From contig CAUYUJ010021137.1 of NCBI GenBank assembly GCA_963575745.1, positions 533,335-597,334 on the forward strand: a DNA stretch of 64,000 nt. Reading direction: 5' to 3'. Under the pieces are notes generated by a model. The model was given only the letters and a program-made list of their open reading frames with translations, was not told where the DNA came from and made no database searches. The translations under genes and the position numbers were made by a program. Source of the DNA: Prorocentrum cordatum (Eukaryota; Sar; Dinophyceae; Prorocentrales; Prorocentraceae). Below, one piece after another: positions 11,021 to 22,550 of this stretch; the first letter of the stretch is position 1, and every line of letters starts with the position of its first letter.

Positions 11021-11880
11021 GGCTGCGATCTGTGAAACTGTCGCCACTTTCGAGGCCTGCTGGGGGGCCCAGCACAGTGACGCCACACGCATATTCAAAT
11101 TAGACCTCGCCATCCCCGGGAGGCTGCGATCTGTGAAGCTGTCGCCACTGTCGAGGCCTGCTGGGGGGCCTGGCGCAGTGACGCCACACGCAGATTCAAA
11201 TTAGACCTCGCCATCCCTGGGGGGGCTGCGATCTGTGAAACTGTCGCCGCTTTCGAGCCCTGCTGGGGGGCCCAGCACAGTGACGCCACTCGCAGATTCA
11301 AATTGGACCTCGCCATCCCTGGGGGGCTGCGATCTGTGAAGCTGTCGCCGTTTTCGAGGCCTGCTGGGGGGCCAGCACAGTGACGCCACACGCAGATTCA
11401 AATTCGACCTCGCCATCCCTGGGGGGCTACGATCTGTGAAACTGTCGCCGCTTTCGAGGCCTGCTGGGGGGCCCAGCACAGTGGCGCCACGCGCAGATTC
11501 AAATTTGACTTCGCCATCCCTGGGGGGCTGCGATCTGTGAAACTGTCGCCGCTTCCGAGGCCTGCTGGGGGGCCCAGCACAGTGACGCCACACACATATT
11601 CAAATTCGACCTCGCCATCCCTGGGGGGCTGCGATCTGTGAAACTGTCGCCGCTTCCGAGGCCTGCTGGGGGGCCCAGCACAGTGACGCCACACGCAGAT
11701 TCAAATTAGACCTCGCCATCCCTGTGGGGGGGCTGCGATCTGTGCAACTGTCGCCGTTTTCGAGGCCTGCTGGGGGGCCCAGCATAGTGACGCCACGCGC
11801 AGATTCAAATTGGACCTCGCCATCCCTGGGGGGGCTGCGATCTGCGAAATCGTCGCCACTTTCGAGGCCTGCTGGTGGGT
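11021..11880. repeat. 101-bp satellite, subfamily A
   Basis: The landmark GCGATCTGTGAA recurs at about 11025, 11126, 11228, 11329, 11429, 11530, 11631, 11735 and 11837, a 100-104-base step. The unit continues GCCTGCTGGGGGGCCCAGCA and GCAGATTCAAATTAGACC. About eight copies switch to subfamily B near 11870, sharing the GACCTCGCCATCCCTGGGG segment. Confidence 0.95.
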
Positions 11881-12928
11881 TTTGCGGGGTGAGGCACCGC
11901 GCGGACTTGAGCGGGACCTCGCCATCACTGGGGGGCTGCGATCTGCGAAGCCGTCGCCACTTTCGAGGGCTGCTGGTGGGTCCTGCGGGGTGAGGCACCG
12001 CGCGGACCTGAGCGGGACCTCGCCATCACTGGGGGGCTGCGATCTGCGAAACCGTCGCCACTTCCGAGGCCTGCTGGTGGGTCCTGCGGGGTGAGGCACC
12101 GCGCGGACCCGAGCGGGACCTCGCCGTCCCTGGGAGGCTGCGATCTGCGAAGCTGTTGCCTTTTTCGAGGGCCGTTGGTGGGTCCTGCGGGGTGGGGCAC
12201 CGCGCGGACCTGAGCGGGACCTCGCCGTCCCTGGGGGGCGGCGATCTGCGAAATTGTCGCCCTTTTCGAGGGCTGCTGGTGGGTCCTGCGGAGTGAAGCA
12301 CCGCGCGGACCTGAGCGGGACCTCGCCGTCCCTGGGAGGCTGCGATCTGCGAAAATGTCGCCACTTTCGAGGGCTGCTGGTGGGTCCTGCGGAGCGAGGC
12401 ACCGCGCGGACCTGAGCGGGACCTCGCCGTCGATCTGCGAAGCTGTCGCTACTTTCAAGGGCTGCTGGTGGGTCCTGCGGGGCAAGGCACCGCGCGGACC
12501 TGAGCGGGACCTCGCCGTCCCTGGGGGGCTGCGATCTGCGAAACTGTCGCCGTCTTCGAAGGCTGCTGGTGGGTCCTGTGGAGTGAGGCACCGCGCGGAC
12601 CGGAGCGGGACCTCGCCGTCCCTGGGGGGCTGCGATCTGCGAAACTGTCGCCACTTTCGAGGGCTGCTGGTGGGTCCTGCGGAGCGAGGCACCGCGCGGA
12701 CCTGAGCGGGATCTCGCCGTCCCTGGGGGGCTGCGATCTGCGAAACTGTCGCCATTTTCGAAGGCTGCTGGTGGGTCCTGCGGAATGAGGCACCACGCGG
12801 GCCTGAGCGGGTCCTCGCCGTCCCTGGGGGGCTGCAGTCTGCGAAATTGTCGCCGTCTTCGAACGCTGGTGGTGGGTCCTGCGGAGTGAGGCACCGCGCG
12901 GGCTTGAGCGGGACCTCGCCGTCCCTGG
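11881..12928. repeat. 101-bp satellite, subfamily B, left block
   Basis: The landmark GCGATCTGCGAA recurs at 11938, 12039, 12140, 12241 and 12342, an exact 101-base step, and onward to 12928. The variable half reads GGTCCTGCGGGGTGAGGCAC and CGCGCGGACCTGAGCGGGAC. One unit has a short deletion near 12430. Minus-strand frames of 397 and 443 residues are satellite translations, not genes. Confidence 0.95.
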
Positions 12929-13117
12929 AACCCGTTTCTTTATTGCTTGAGGTATGACGGGCGTCATGGCCCCCGCTCCCCCCCCCCACTATGACGTAAC
13001 GCTCCCCCCCCAGTGCGCTCTGGGCACTGCCGCCGTGCGCATTGGGATCCGCGTAGGTGTCCGCGTAGGAATCCGCATAGGTGTCTGGTCCTCTGGTCCG
13101 CAGGAGTCGTCGTCGTT

Positions 13118-13159
<42 letters not shown>

Positions 13160-13359
13160 CGTCGTCGTCGCTCGTGGTTCGTCGCTCGTCGTTCATCGTC
13201 GTCGTGCGCGCGGACGCGGCTGGAGCCTGTTTTTTAGTCCGGGCCGATGACGGCAATCATCTGGGGGGGAGGGGGTCGAAGACGTCACGTTTCGCTTCGG
13301 CGGTGTCTGGGAATGCTTAGGAATGACGGAGGACGCGTTGCACGAACATGTAGGTGGCG

Positions 13360-13650
13360 ATATGCACCACAACGCCTGTGTACATCACAGTGCCAGCGTG
13401 CACTGCAGCGCCTGTGTGCACCACGCCGCCGATGTACACCACAGCAGCCGCGTGCAACACAGCGTCAGTTTGTGCCACCGTGCCTGCGGGCACAGCAGCT
13501 CCTGCGTACACCACAGCGCCTCCGTGCCCCACATCAGCCGTGCGCAACACAACACCAGTGTACACCACAATGCCTGCGTGCATTGCAGTGCCTGTGCGCG
13601 CCACGGCGCCTGTGTGCACCACATCAACCGTGTGCAACACAACACCATTG
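13360..13650 (+). repeat. 18-bp minisatellite, left copy
   Basis: About 15 imperfect units of GCCTGTGTGCACCACAGC. Read in phase they give a six-residue repeat of the ACVHHS type. It lies in the left half of the inserted element. Confidence 0.85.
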
Positions 13651-14094
13651 TTGTGTATAGAATTTCAGAAGGGATCCTTGTGACAAAGTGGAGCGCGTGT
13701 GGATTCCAGAGAAAACAACGGAAAACAAATCCTCATGGACAAAGGAGCGCCGCTGGAATCTACGAGTCCCCCCGAGTCCGCCCGCATCGCCCTAACGCCC
13801 ATTTGCGTCCAGGAGGCTCCAGCTGAACTGGCCGTCCGAGAACCAAGTGGACCGATTCAATCGACCATTCTGCGGTGCACGCTGAGATGCGCACGTGCGT
13901 TGTAACGCCAAGCCGCATGACAGGGGGTAAGAAGGAGGAGGGGGAGAAGGAGGAGGAGGAGGAGGAGGAGGAGGAAGAGGAGGTGGAGGTGGAGGAGGAG
14001 GGAGGAAGGAAAAACGTCGTGTTCGATTATCAGAACTTTCTTGGCGTGGCGTTTAGTTGTCCGCAGCAGATCCTGACCCACATGCTCCTTCTAC

Positions 14095-14398
14095 CTGTCC
14101 TGTGCACGCAGGCGCTGTGGCGTATACCAGCGCTGCGTTGCACGCGGATGCTGTGGTGTAGACAGGCGCTGTGGCGTGCACAGGCGCTGCGGTGCACGCA
14201 AGCACTGTGGTGTACACAGGCGTTGTGTTGCACATGGCTGCTGCGGTGTATGTACACCGGCGCTGTAGTGTTCCCAAGTATTGTGGTATACGCGGGCGGT
14301 GCATTGCACACGGCTGTTGCGGTGTACGCAGGCGCTGTGGTGCACACGCGCGGTGTGGTGCACGCGAGCGCTGTGGTGCACACAGGCGCAATGGGCAG
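14095..14398 (-). repeat. 18-bp minisatellite, right copy, inverted
   Basis: The same 18-bp unit as at 13360-13650 but in opposite orientation; the minus strand reads ACVHHS-type repeats. The two arrays could pair into a long imperfect hairpin. Confidence 0.85.
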
Positions 14399-14579
14399 AT
14401 CGCCACTTACATGTTGCTCGCGTCGTCGTCGTCGCTCGTCGCTCGTCGCTCGTCGCGTCGTGCGCGCGGGCGCGGCAGTGGTGCCGGAACCACTCGGCGG
14501 GGGGGGGCGTCACGTCATACCCCCCCTCGCCCTCCCCCCCCCCCATGACGCCCGTCATCGCCGAACATAAAGAAACGCG

Positions 14580-15065
14580 CTCCTGGGGGGCTGCAATCTG
14601 CGAAACCGTTGCCACTTTCGAGGGCTGCTGGTGGGTCCTGCGGAGTGAGGCACCGCGCGGACCTGAGCGAGACCTCGCCGTCCTTGGGGGGTTGCGATCT
14701 GCGAAACCGTCGCCACTTTCGCGGGCTGCTGGTGGGTTCTGCGGAGCGAGGCACCGCGCGGACCTGAGCGGGACCTCGCCGTCCTTGGGGGGGGCTGCGA
14801 TATGCGACATGTCGCCGCTTCCAAGAGCTGCTGGTGGGTCCTGCGGAATGAGGCACCGCGCGGACCTGAGCGGGACCTCGCCGTCCCTGGGGGGCTGCAG
14901 TCTGCGAAATTGTCGCCGCTTTCGAGGGCTGCTGGTGGGTCCTGCGGAATGAGGCAGCGCGCGGACCTGAGCGGGACCTCGCCGTCCCTGGGGGGCTGCG
15001 ATCTGCGAAATTGTCGCCACTTTCGAGGGCTGCTGGTGGGCCCTGCGGAGTGAGGCAACGCGCGG
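14580..15065. repeat. 101-bp satellite, subfamily B, right block
   Basis: Continuation of the satellite after the inserted element, about five copies, with the same CGCGCGGACCTGAGCGGGAC segment. It ends near 15065 within a unit. Confidence 0.95.
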
Positions 15066-16247
15066 ACCTCAAGGACAATTTCAGGAACTGATCCAGATGT
15101 CAGGGGTCCGCGTCTCATGCTCGCAGACGCGAGTGGATTGAGTCTCCTTGTTTTTTTCTTTGTTGATGTGGATGGAGTTCTTCGAAGGCTCCCCCCAGGG
15201 CAGCAGGTGCACATCTCAGGGGGGTTTCGCTCACGAGTCCCATTCGTTGAGGTGTCACTCGGGTTTAGAGCTTTGGTTTTGCACACTCTGTGGATTTTTG
15301 CTGCCCAGCAGTTGAAGCAACTTGGTAGTGTGTGTGTGTGTGTGTGCGCTGAGTCAGTCACATGTAATTGCCAGGATTACGTTGACCGGATCTCCCGAGG
15401 CTTGTGGTCGAAGGCTTACAGCAAAGCCGAGATGGCTAACTACAAGCAGCAGGGATAGCTGCTTCGTTCAGTAACCGACATGGCCGCCACACGCGTAACT
15501 CCCGTAACTCCTCCTCGTCCTCCTCCTCCTTCTCCTCCTCGTCCGTCTCCTCCTCCTTCTGTTCCTTTCCCCCATGCTGCTGCTGCTGCCTCCCCTTTTT
15601 GTCCCTTCTCCTGGGAGGTAACGGAGGCAGCCTGGCCGCGCTGGAGGAAGAGGGCCAACAGCATCCGAAGTCTTCGCTCCTGATCTCCAGCGCCTCTTGG
15701 CGACGATGGCTGCCGACAGACGACGACGACGGCCGATCTCCGACTACAGTGGAAGCCCATGCCAAGAAACACCCTGCTTGTCTCCAGGGTGCCCTGGGTT
15801 TCTTAGGTTTCGATGGTTTCGCCATGGAAAGCGTGACTCCCACACCAAAAATCCATGGACGTCCTGGGCTCTCAGGGTTGGGTTTCATGTGGAAGGTTTC
15901 TTGTGGACTGGCCTCCAGTGTATCCGCAGTGGTGTTTGTTCGTTCGTTCGTTCGTTCGTTCGGTAGCAAATCGTGAGAGCTTTGTGTGCCCTCTGAAGCC
16001 CGTCTTGAGAGCGCACCAGCTTTGGATCAGCTTTTGGCGATCGATGAGACCGAGTCGACCAGCGTCGAGTTAGCGCCCACTGGCGTCGATTACCGTCTAT
16101 CCGCAAGATGGTATGGGAGGCTCCCATGAGCTGCCGCAAAACGTTCGCTCGTTCCCCCCCCGCCCTTCGCCGAAGGCCCCCCAGAGCCCGCAGCCGAGGG
16201 CCGAGCGGGACGCCGAGGGCGGCGCAAAGATCCGGCCCTCGGCGGGC
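15066..16247. other. Mostly unique DNA with short microsatellites, no gene recognised
   Basis: Contains a GT run (15328-15346), CTCCTCC tracts (15505-15560) and a GTTC tetranucleotide run (15940-15961). A minus-strand frame at 15361-15080 has Cys pairs (PSCFNCW, MCTCC) but no recognised domain. A plus frame at 15117-15458 is equally unconvincing. Nothing here can be named. Confidence 0.4.
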
Positions 16248-16264
16248 GACGACGACGACCACGA

Positions 16265-16296
<32 letters not shown>

Positions 16297-16510
16297 ACCA
16301 CGACCACGACGACGACGACGACGACGACGACCACGACCACGATGACCACGACGACGACGACGAGTACGGCGACGACGATGACGACGACCACGACCACGAC
16401 CACGGCGACTGCGACGGCGACGGCGACGGCGACTGCGACGACGACGACTGCGACGACGACGACCGCGACCACGACGACGACGACGGCGTCGACGACGACG
16501 ACGCCGTTTT
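16248..16510. repeat. GAC triplet microsatellite
   Basis: Near-pure GAC with CAC, TGC and GGC variants. It gives poly-Asp, poly-Thr or poly-Val shadow frames. Confidence 0.95.
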
Positions 16511-16693
16511 TTGTCCCCGGCGGGCGACGACGATGACGACGTCTCCCCTTCGGCGTTTTTTATTTTCTTTGGGGGGGGTTAACATGCGTGTTCCGTAGGT
16601 TCTCGCCGCCACGGCTGGACGCGCATCGAACAACTGACCAGGATGGGCCCCAGAAGGGATTCGGGGGATGGATTTCAAGCGGGTTTTGGTTCT

Positions 16694-16694
<1 letters not shown>

Positions 16695-16747
<53 letters not shown>

Positions 16748-16895
16748 GCGTCTTCGTCGTCGTCGTCGTCATCGTCGTCGTCGTCGTCGTGGTCGTCGTC
16801 GCCGTTTTCGTCGTCGTCGTCGTCGTGGTCGTCGTCCTTGCCCTCGTCGTCGTGCTGATGGTGGTGGTGTTGGTGGTGGTGGTGGTCGTCGTCGT
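16695..16895. repeat. GTC triplet microsatellite
   Basis: GTC array (with GTG variants to 16890) in opposite orientation to the GAC array 200 bases upstream. The pair could form an imperfect inverted repeat. Confidence 0.95.
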
Positions 16896-16899
16896 CGCC

Positions 16900-17761
16900 C
16901 CCGTGTGCCAGCACGAATGTGCATCTTTTCCTTACCCCGATTCTGTAGCCATACGGGCTCAGGCGCTTGGCCGTTTCCGAATAATGGTTTGGGGCTGCTG
17001 CTGGCCCTCGGGCCTGCGCCCCTGCCGGGCTGCGGCGGACACGGGTCGTTTTCTTGGGCTCCCGCTGTGCCATCTCGCAGGAGGAAGGCAGACGGGGCCG
17101 AAGCGGAGGACCGCAGAAGAAGGTCGACACCGTGTGGCAGCGCTCCATACGACCTTCGGGGACATGAGCCAGGCAGCCAGGTTGGCAGAACCCTCCTTTC
17201 GCCGAGCTCTCAGCCGGGCGAAGAGGACTTGCAAGGTGTCCGAACAAGGGCACGTGGCCACAGAGATCACGTCCAGCATGCAGTTTATGCCTTTGGTCAA
17301 GAAAGCGGAGTGCATGCGCAAGTTCGTGGGCGGCCACGTCGTCGCGTCCAACCCGTGAAGTGTCATTCTTGTGACGAAGAGCGCGGCTTCGTATCGTCAG
17401 TCGTTCTGGCTTACGAGGGTGGTGAGACTCCTCGGTTCCAGAAAATCAGCTTTGACGTCACAAACGAGCATGTCGCCAAATCCATGGGCGGCGAGTACCC
17501 GATAACGTCCACCCAGAGAGTCCTGGACCCCGTGCGTCCCCCCTCGCTACATGTGCTTCAGGTGCCATGGAAGCAACTGGCAGGCACAACGATTTGAACT
17601 CCTGGGTCAGACCAGGGACCGATAGCCCGAGGGCTGGATGGTTCAACCTGAGGGACAAGCCAAACAAAGTGTTGCCGTCGCATCAGATGAAGTCCATCGA
17701 GCTCGCCATGGAAGCAGAGCTCGCGAAGCACAAGGACGGTCAGGTGGTGCCGAAGGTCTAG
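16900..17761 (+). pseudogene. Unidentified coding fragment in three successive frames
   Basis: Three open frames chain on the plus strand. To 17358: FGDMSQAARLAEPSFRRAL and AKRTCKVSEQGHVATEI. Then to about 17597: KCHSCDEERGFVSSVVLAYE, TPRFQKISFDVTNEHVAKSM and PITSTQRVLDPVRPPSLHV. Then to a TAG at 17759-17761: WFNLRDKPNKVLPSHQMKSI and an amphipathic, charged end. Composition is unlike the surrounding repeats. CHSC could be half a zinc site. The frame changes may be frameshifts or short introns; dinoflagellate splice sites are too relaxed for me to decide. I recognise no family. Confidence 0.4.
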
Positions 17762-17859
17762 TTGAAGAAGATCTACGAGACTATTATATTCTAACAGACT
17801 AGCGCTTGGGGGCTGCAGCGGGCTTCGCGATTGCCCCGGGTGGGGGTAACCGCATCATG

Positions 17860-18370
17860 CATGTGTGCCCGCGCTGCAAGATGGCGCCCCTTTGCCGAAG
17901 GGAGTGGGCGTGCTGCGCGGCGCCGACGCAGCTGAGCGAGCCAGGGGGCACCACCGCCAGAGGACGCTCGAAGTGCGTGAGCAAGAAGTGGCCGCAGGTG
18001 GTCGGAAGGGGGCACCGACGCGCGGGGGCGCCGCGTCGTCATCTTCCCGTCGCGCTCCATCATCGCGAAGGACGGCGCGGAGACAGCCGGCGACAGGGGG
18101 GTGGGCCGGGTCGACTGTTCCAGGGGCGCGCCCGATGGGGCCAGGCGGAGATGCCCTATTCGGCCAGGTGGCCGCGAAGCAGGAGGGCGCCCCGACGGGC
18201 GCGAGGACGTCCAAGTCGGCGTCTGCCGTGCGCCGCGGGGGGGGGGCAAGTCAGACAGAGCGTTGGAGGGGGAGCTCGGCGCATTCACGCGCGCCTTCGT
18301 CTCCAGCGACGAGTGGGCTTGCAAGAAGTTCATAAAGCACGTGTCCGCGCTCGGAGTAGAGGGTCGCTGA
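17860..18370 (+). pseudogene. Unidentified coding fragment with CPRC motif
   Basis: The first frame has MHVCPRCKMAPLCRREWACC (from 17860), a Cys-rich start that could bind zinc. After a G run at 18237-18247 another frame reads KSDRALEGELGAFTRAFVSS and DEWACKKFIKHVSALGV, ending at a TGA near 18370. The last part has a clear amphipathic helical pattern. The middle is Arg/Gly/Ala-rich and ambiguous in all frames because of the high G+C. It may be a continuation of the fragment at 16900-17761. No family is recognised. Confidence 0.35.
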
Positions 18371-19790
18371 GGACAGGCCCGGGGGCTTGCAGGTTCGCCC
18401 CCGCTGCGAGGGCGCGCGCCTCTCCCGCGACGAGTTCGCGGGCAACTGCTGCGCTGCCCGCCCTCCCAGGATTTGCCCCGTGCTCAGCGAGGCGGCGCGC
18501 GACGGCGACCCGCGGTCTGCCTATGTTTCTCAGTGTCTCGGGCCCCGCGGGCCACCTGCAGACAGCCGGGGCAGGCGGGGGGGGGGCGGCGGCTCTCGAA
18601 CCCGCGGAACTCCATAAGTTGGCTTCGGAAGGCCTGGCCGAGCGCGACGGCGGAGTCTGATCAGAAGGTCGGCGGGCCCCTGGGAGGCGTTCGGGGCAGC
18701 GGCGGCGGCGCAGCGGGCGGCGGGCCAGGGTGTTGCGCCGCCGCTGCGCAGAGAGGGCGGTCGGGAGGCAGCCAGGGGCAGCTGGCCGCTGAGTGGCGAC
18801 GGGTCGCCGCGGCGCGAGTTGGTCGCGGGTCTCGGGCGGCGCTGCGTAAGTGCTTGTATCCGCGGCGCGGGGCCCCGTGCGACCCACCGGGGCGGGGGCT
18901 TCACCAGTTGGACAACGTGTTGGACGGCTGCCGCCAGGCTCGGGGCGCCGCGGGCGCGGCGGTCGCCTCGCGCTCCGGGGCGGGCGGGCCGCGCGCGGCC
19001 GGGAGAGGGCCCCTCGGGCGGGTGCTTCGAAAAAGAGCGCGCCCACGGGGCAGCGCCCTCGGCGGGGGGGCGCGCCCTCGTGGGATGGGTGGGCCCCGGG
19101 GGCGCGGGCGGGGCTTCGGCCGTCTGGGGGGCTCAGTGCATGCGCCCCGGCGCGCGGCGAGTGGGCTGGGTCTGAATGCGGATGAGTCTGGATATGATTG
19201 GGCCAGGGTATCGCGAGGGGGCTTGGGGGGGGGGATGACTCCAAGGGCGAGTCTCAGTGTGTCTGCGCATGGGCGGAGTCTGAACGAGGAGGGGGAGGTG
19301 CTCTGGCATGAGCAAGTGTGGGCGCGAGTGAGTCTGGCCGTCCAGCGTCCGTGTAGAAACGGGCCTTGGCGCGAGTTGGCACAGTTGCGATTCTGTCCTT
19401 GCACGGCCCAGTCTAGCTACGAGTGCCCATGCCGCTGGCCCCCCATGCGGAGCCGTCGTCGCCGCGGCTGCATTCGCTTCGAAATTTTGGCCAGGGCGCG
19501 CCCTGGGAGTGGGCTGGGGGGTTGCTGCGTCGGCACTTTCCGATGCTCCCCGCCCCAAACAGCAGTGTCTGAGAAGCGATGCGGCGGCCGCCGGGGGCGA
19601 TGGCCCCGAGCGCGGGGGGGGTCGGGGCCCAGCGGCCTTCTGATCATGCTAAGTAAAGGTGCGCCCCCCCCCGTCCGGGGCGGGGCGGCGCGGGTGGGCC
19701 GTGGGCAACCTCTACTTTGTATTATGATAGGAGAGTGCGCGGCGAATTCGATTTCGCTCTCGTCGGTCCTTGTCTAAGTCCGAGGGCGGT
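18371..19790. other. Extremely G+C-rich DNA, no gene supported
   Basis: Long frames exist on both strands (up to 434 residues) because stop codons are rare at this composition. They read as Arg/Gly/Pro/Ala-rich without domain-like stretches. Confidence 0.5.
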
Positions 19791-20375
19791 GGTTCCGGTT
19801 TGGTTTCGCGACGGTTCCGAAGTTGCGACGTTCGCGAAATTGTGCGAATTCACGCGGTTCCTGCTTGGCTCCATTTTGGTTCCAAGATGGTTCCGAAGTT
19901 GCAAGTTCGCAAATCCACGCAAATTGTGCAGTCACTTGGTTCCTCCTTGGTTCCAGTTTGGTTCCACGATGGCGCCGACGGTGCAAGGGTCGCGAAACCG
20001 TATTAATTCACATGGCTCCTGCTTGGTTCCAGCCTGACCCCGCGGTGGTTCCAACGTTGTCCAGGTTGTGAAACTATTGGAATTCGCAATGTGCTCGATG
20101 GTTCCTGCTTGGCTCCAGGTTGGTTCCACGATGGTGCTGGCGTTGCGCAGGTCACGCGACCCTTTGAATTCACCAGGTTCTTGCTCGGCTCCAGCTCGGT
20201 TTCGCGATGTTTCCGACGTTGCGCAGGTAGCGGATCTTTTGCATTCGCCAGGTTGCTGCTTGGTCCCAGCTTGGTTCCACGATGGTTCCGACGTTGCACA
20301 GGTCACGAAGCCTTCTGAATTCCGCAGGATCCTGCTTGGTTCAGCTTGGTTCCGCGATGGTTTCGACGTTGGGGG
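19790..20375. repeat. About 76-bp tandem repeat, eight copies
   Basis: The landmark GGTTCCGAAGTTGC or variants recurs near 19813, 19889, 19971, 20047, 20133, 20209, 20284 and 20359; most steps are 75-76 bases and two are 82-86. Each unit includes GAATTCACNNGGTTCCTGCT and TTGGTTCCACGATGG. Copies are well diverged. Confidence 0.85.
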
Positions 20376-22550
20376 CCCAGGGGCCATCCTCATGTGCAGG
20401 GTCGGCCCCGAGCTCCCCCCTTCCCCGGAGAGAGCGCGCCCGCGCGGCGAATCCCATGTTGGATTTCTAACGTTGCTCTTTTTCCAGCGAGGAATCGCCG
20501 AGGGCGCGTCTAAACCCATGGCTGGGACCTCCTGCAACTCGGGATCGCCAGCGCCGCGGCCTCAGCGGCAAGGACAGGCGCCAGGCTCCCCAGTGGTTGG
20601 AGATTCATATAGAGCCCCGTGCGCGCCCTCTGCGGCTCCCGCCCATGGGGGGGGGGTCTGTCGGGGTGAGGAGAAAGGGTCCTATGCGCGCATGGGACTT
20701 TTGGATCGCATTGAAACACGAGCGGCGGGAGGTCGCCGCGGGGCGGGCGCGGGCGCCGCCGCGCGCGAGAGCGCGCGCGCCCCCCCCCCCCCCCCTTCCG
20801 GCCTCCCTTCCCCCGGGCCGCCCCGGGGCGCGGGGCGGGGGGGCGCTCAAAAGTGCGGCGCGGCAGTTTCGAAGGGGTGTCCTCAAAAATATAATGCGGG
20901 AGAGTTTCGGGCGGATCGTAATTTTGAGCGCGTTATCAAAAGTGCGATCGGGAAATTGCGCATTCGATTTGTTGTGGGGTGCGGGGGTCAAAAACACGAC
21001 CTGGAGCTGCTGTTTCGGGCCCTCGGACGCGTCGGGCACGGCCCTCGCCGCGCGGCCGTTCGGCGAGCCGCGGTGCGATGCGCCCACGTGTGCCCCCCCA
21101 AATACGCTCAAAGGATTCATGGGCTCATGGGGCCCTTTCTCCCCCGCTTATTCGGGGCCTCGCGGACCTCCGTTCTGTGTCTGGTCGCTGCGCGGTCGAG
21201 GCTCTTGGGTCGTCGGGCGACCCCGGTCTGGGACCTCCGTTGTGCCTTCCCGCGCGCCTCCTGGACGGTTCGGAACCCCCGTCGACCAGTGGGCGCCCTC
21301 CCAGGGCGACGGCGCCCGCCCGTCCGCGCGCCCCCCCCCCTCCCGCCGCGGGCGGGGGGATGGCGCTCGACAGATGAGTGCGCCTTCGGTGGGGGTGTTG
21401 TCGCATGGGAGTCGGGTAGGGCATTGAGATTCGAGACCGCGCCTTCCCCTGTTGTTCGATTGCAGCGCGGTCGAGTCGGCAACGCGTCGCGCGTCTCGCA
21501 GCTGCTTGCTGCGCGGACAGCCCCGAGCCCCCGCAGACCGGCGGGCGCCCGCCTGCGGCGATGGCCGATTGTTCGTGGGCCGCCCCTTTTGCCTCGGGCG
21601 GAGGGAGGGCGCTCGACGGGGTGCGCGCCCTCGCCGGGGGACGGGTCCTATGGGGGGCGGGCATGGCTTCGGGGCTGCGCGTGGTCTGTCAATCTGATCG
21701 TAGCGCGATCGAAGTTTTCTGCGGCCTCTTTTGCGGCCGCTTGCTGCTGGGGGGCCGAGGCCGCGCGGGCTTCTGGGGGGGTCCATTTGGACGCGCTTCG
21801 CGGGCCCCCCGCCCCCCGTCGAGGCGCGTGCGCCTCGCGACGGGCCCCGCGGGGTTCGCGCGCGGCGCGGCCGCGCGCCCGCGCGGGTGGGGCGCTAAGC
21901 ATGCCGCAGCGCTTCGCCGCCGGGGCGGCGGGGGCGGAGGTGCCCGAGCTGCCTGGGACAAGGCGGCGAGGGGCGCCAGAAGGGGGCCCTCGGCGTCCAT
22001 CTGATCGAAGACGCATCAGAAAGGTGGACATGCGTCGCGGGAAAGGCTTCCAGGCCAGCTTTCAAACGCAGGTGCTGGGCAGCGCTGGGCCGCCGCCTCA
22101 GAGTGATCCCGGGCAGGAGTGCGCCGACTCGCTGGGGGTGGCGCCGGGCCGCCCCGAGCGCGCCCGCCAGGGCAATGCAGCGCCGTCGCGGAGAGGCGAT
22201 GCAGGCGGGGTTCGCGCGGGTCGGGCGGGAAGGCGCCGCCGGCCCTGGCTCGGCGGTCGGGAGTCAGGCGCCTCCCAGTCTCGAGGACGCGCACCTCGGC
22301 TTTCGGTCGAGGGGGCGAGGTCCGTCCGGCGGCGGCGCGAGGTGACGGCGATTGCGGTCTTCGGCGGGGCTCCGCGCGACAGTTTGTGGCGGGGTCGGCA
22401 GTGCGTGCGGCGGTCTGGCGGGCGCGCAGCAATTTTCACACGATGTATCTACCCCCGCTCGACTTCAAACGAGGTATTGACCTCCACGGCGACCCAGTGG
22501 CAATGCTGGCGGGCCTTTTGAGCGTCGCGGGTCGAGCGAGCTAGGCAACA
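20376..22550. other. G+C-rich DNA, no gene supported
   Basis: An 817-residue plus frame (20068-22521) begins inside the 76-bp array and spans this stretch. It is low in hydrophobic blocks, and antisense frames are equally open, so I do not call it a gene. C runs occur at 20780-20794 and 21331-21339. Confidence 0.5.

Larger units (their letters stand above)
12929..14579. mobile_element. 1.65-kb inverted-repeat (foldback-like) element inserted in the 101-bp satellite
   Basis: The 101-bp array stops at 12928 and resumes in the same orientation and subfamily at 14580. The inserted ends are inverted copies of one another over about 80 bases: CGTTTCTTTAT at 12933-12943 matches ATAAAGAAACG at 14567-14577. 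Further in lie a TGACGGGCGTCA-type palindrome, a C/G run and TATGACGTNACGC. TCCCTGG on the left and TCCTGGGG on the right may be a short target duplication. Inside are GTC repeats (13100-13205 and 14415-14460, same orientation), two opposed 18-bp minisatellites and a unique core (13660-14090) with a GGA run. No transposase is seen, so it would be non-autonomous. Confidence 0.55.

Noticed and set aside
11701-13256. 397- and 443-residue minus-strand frames
   Set aside because: Translations of the 101-bp satellite in rotating phase; the longer one also runs into the GTC repeat.
11021-15065. Regular direct repeats considered as a CRISPR array
   Set aside because: The whole 101-base unit is repeated without unique spacers, and the genome is eukaryotic.
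17570-17660. tRNA-like GGTTCAACC box B near 17640
   Set aside because: No matching box A, acceptor pairing or cloverleaf could be built around it.
20068-22521. 817-residue plus-strand open frame
   Set aside because: It starts inside the 76-bp array and crosses very G+C-rich DNA where stops are rare on both strands. It has no domain-like stretch and is Arg/Ala/Gly/Pro-dominated.
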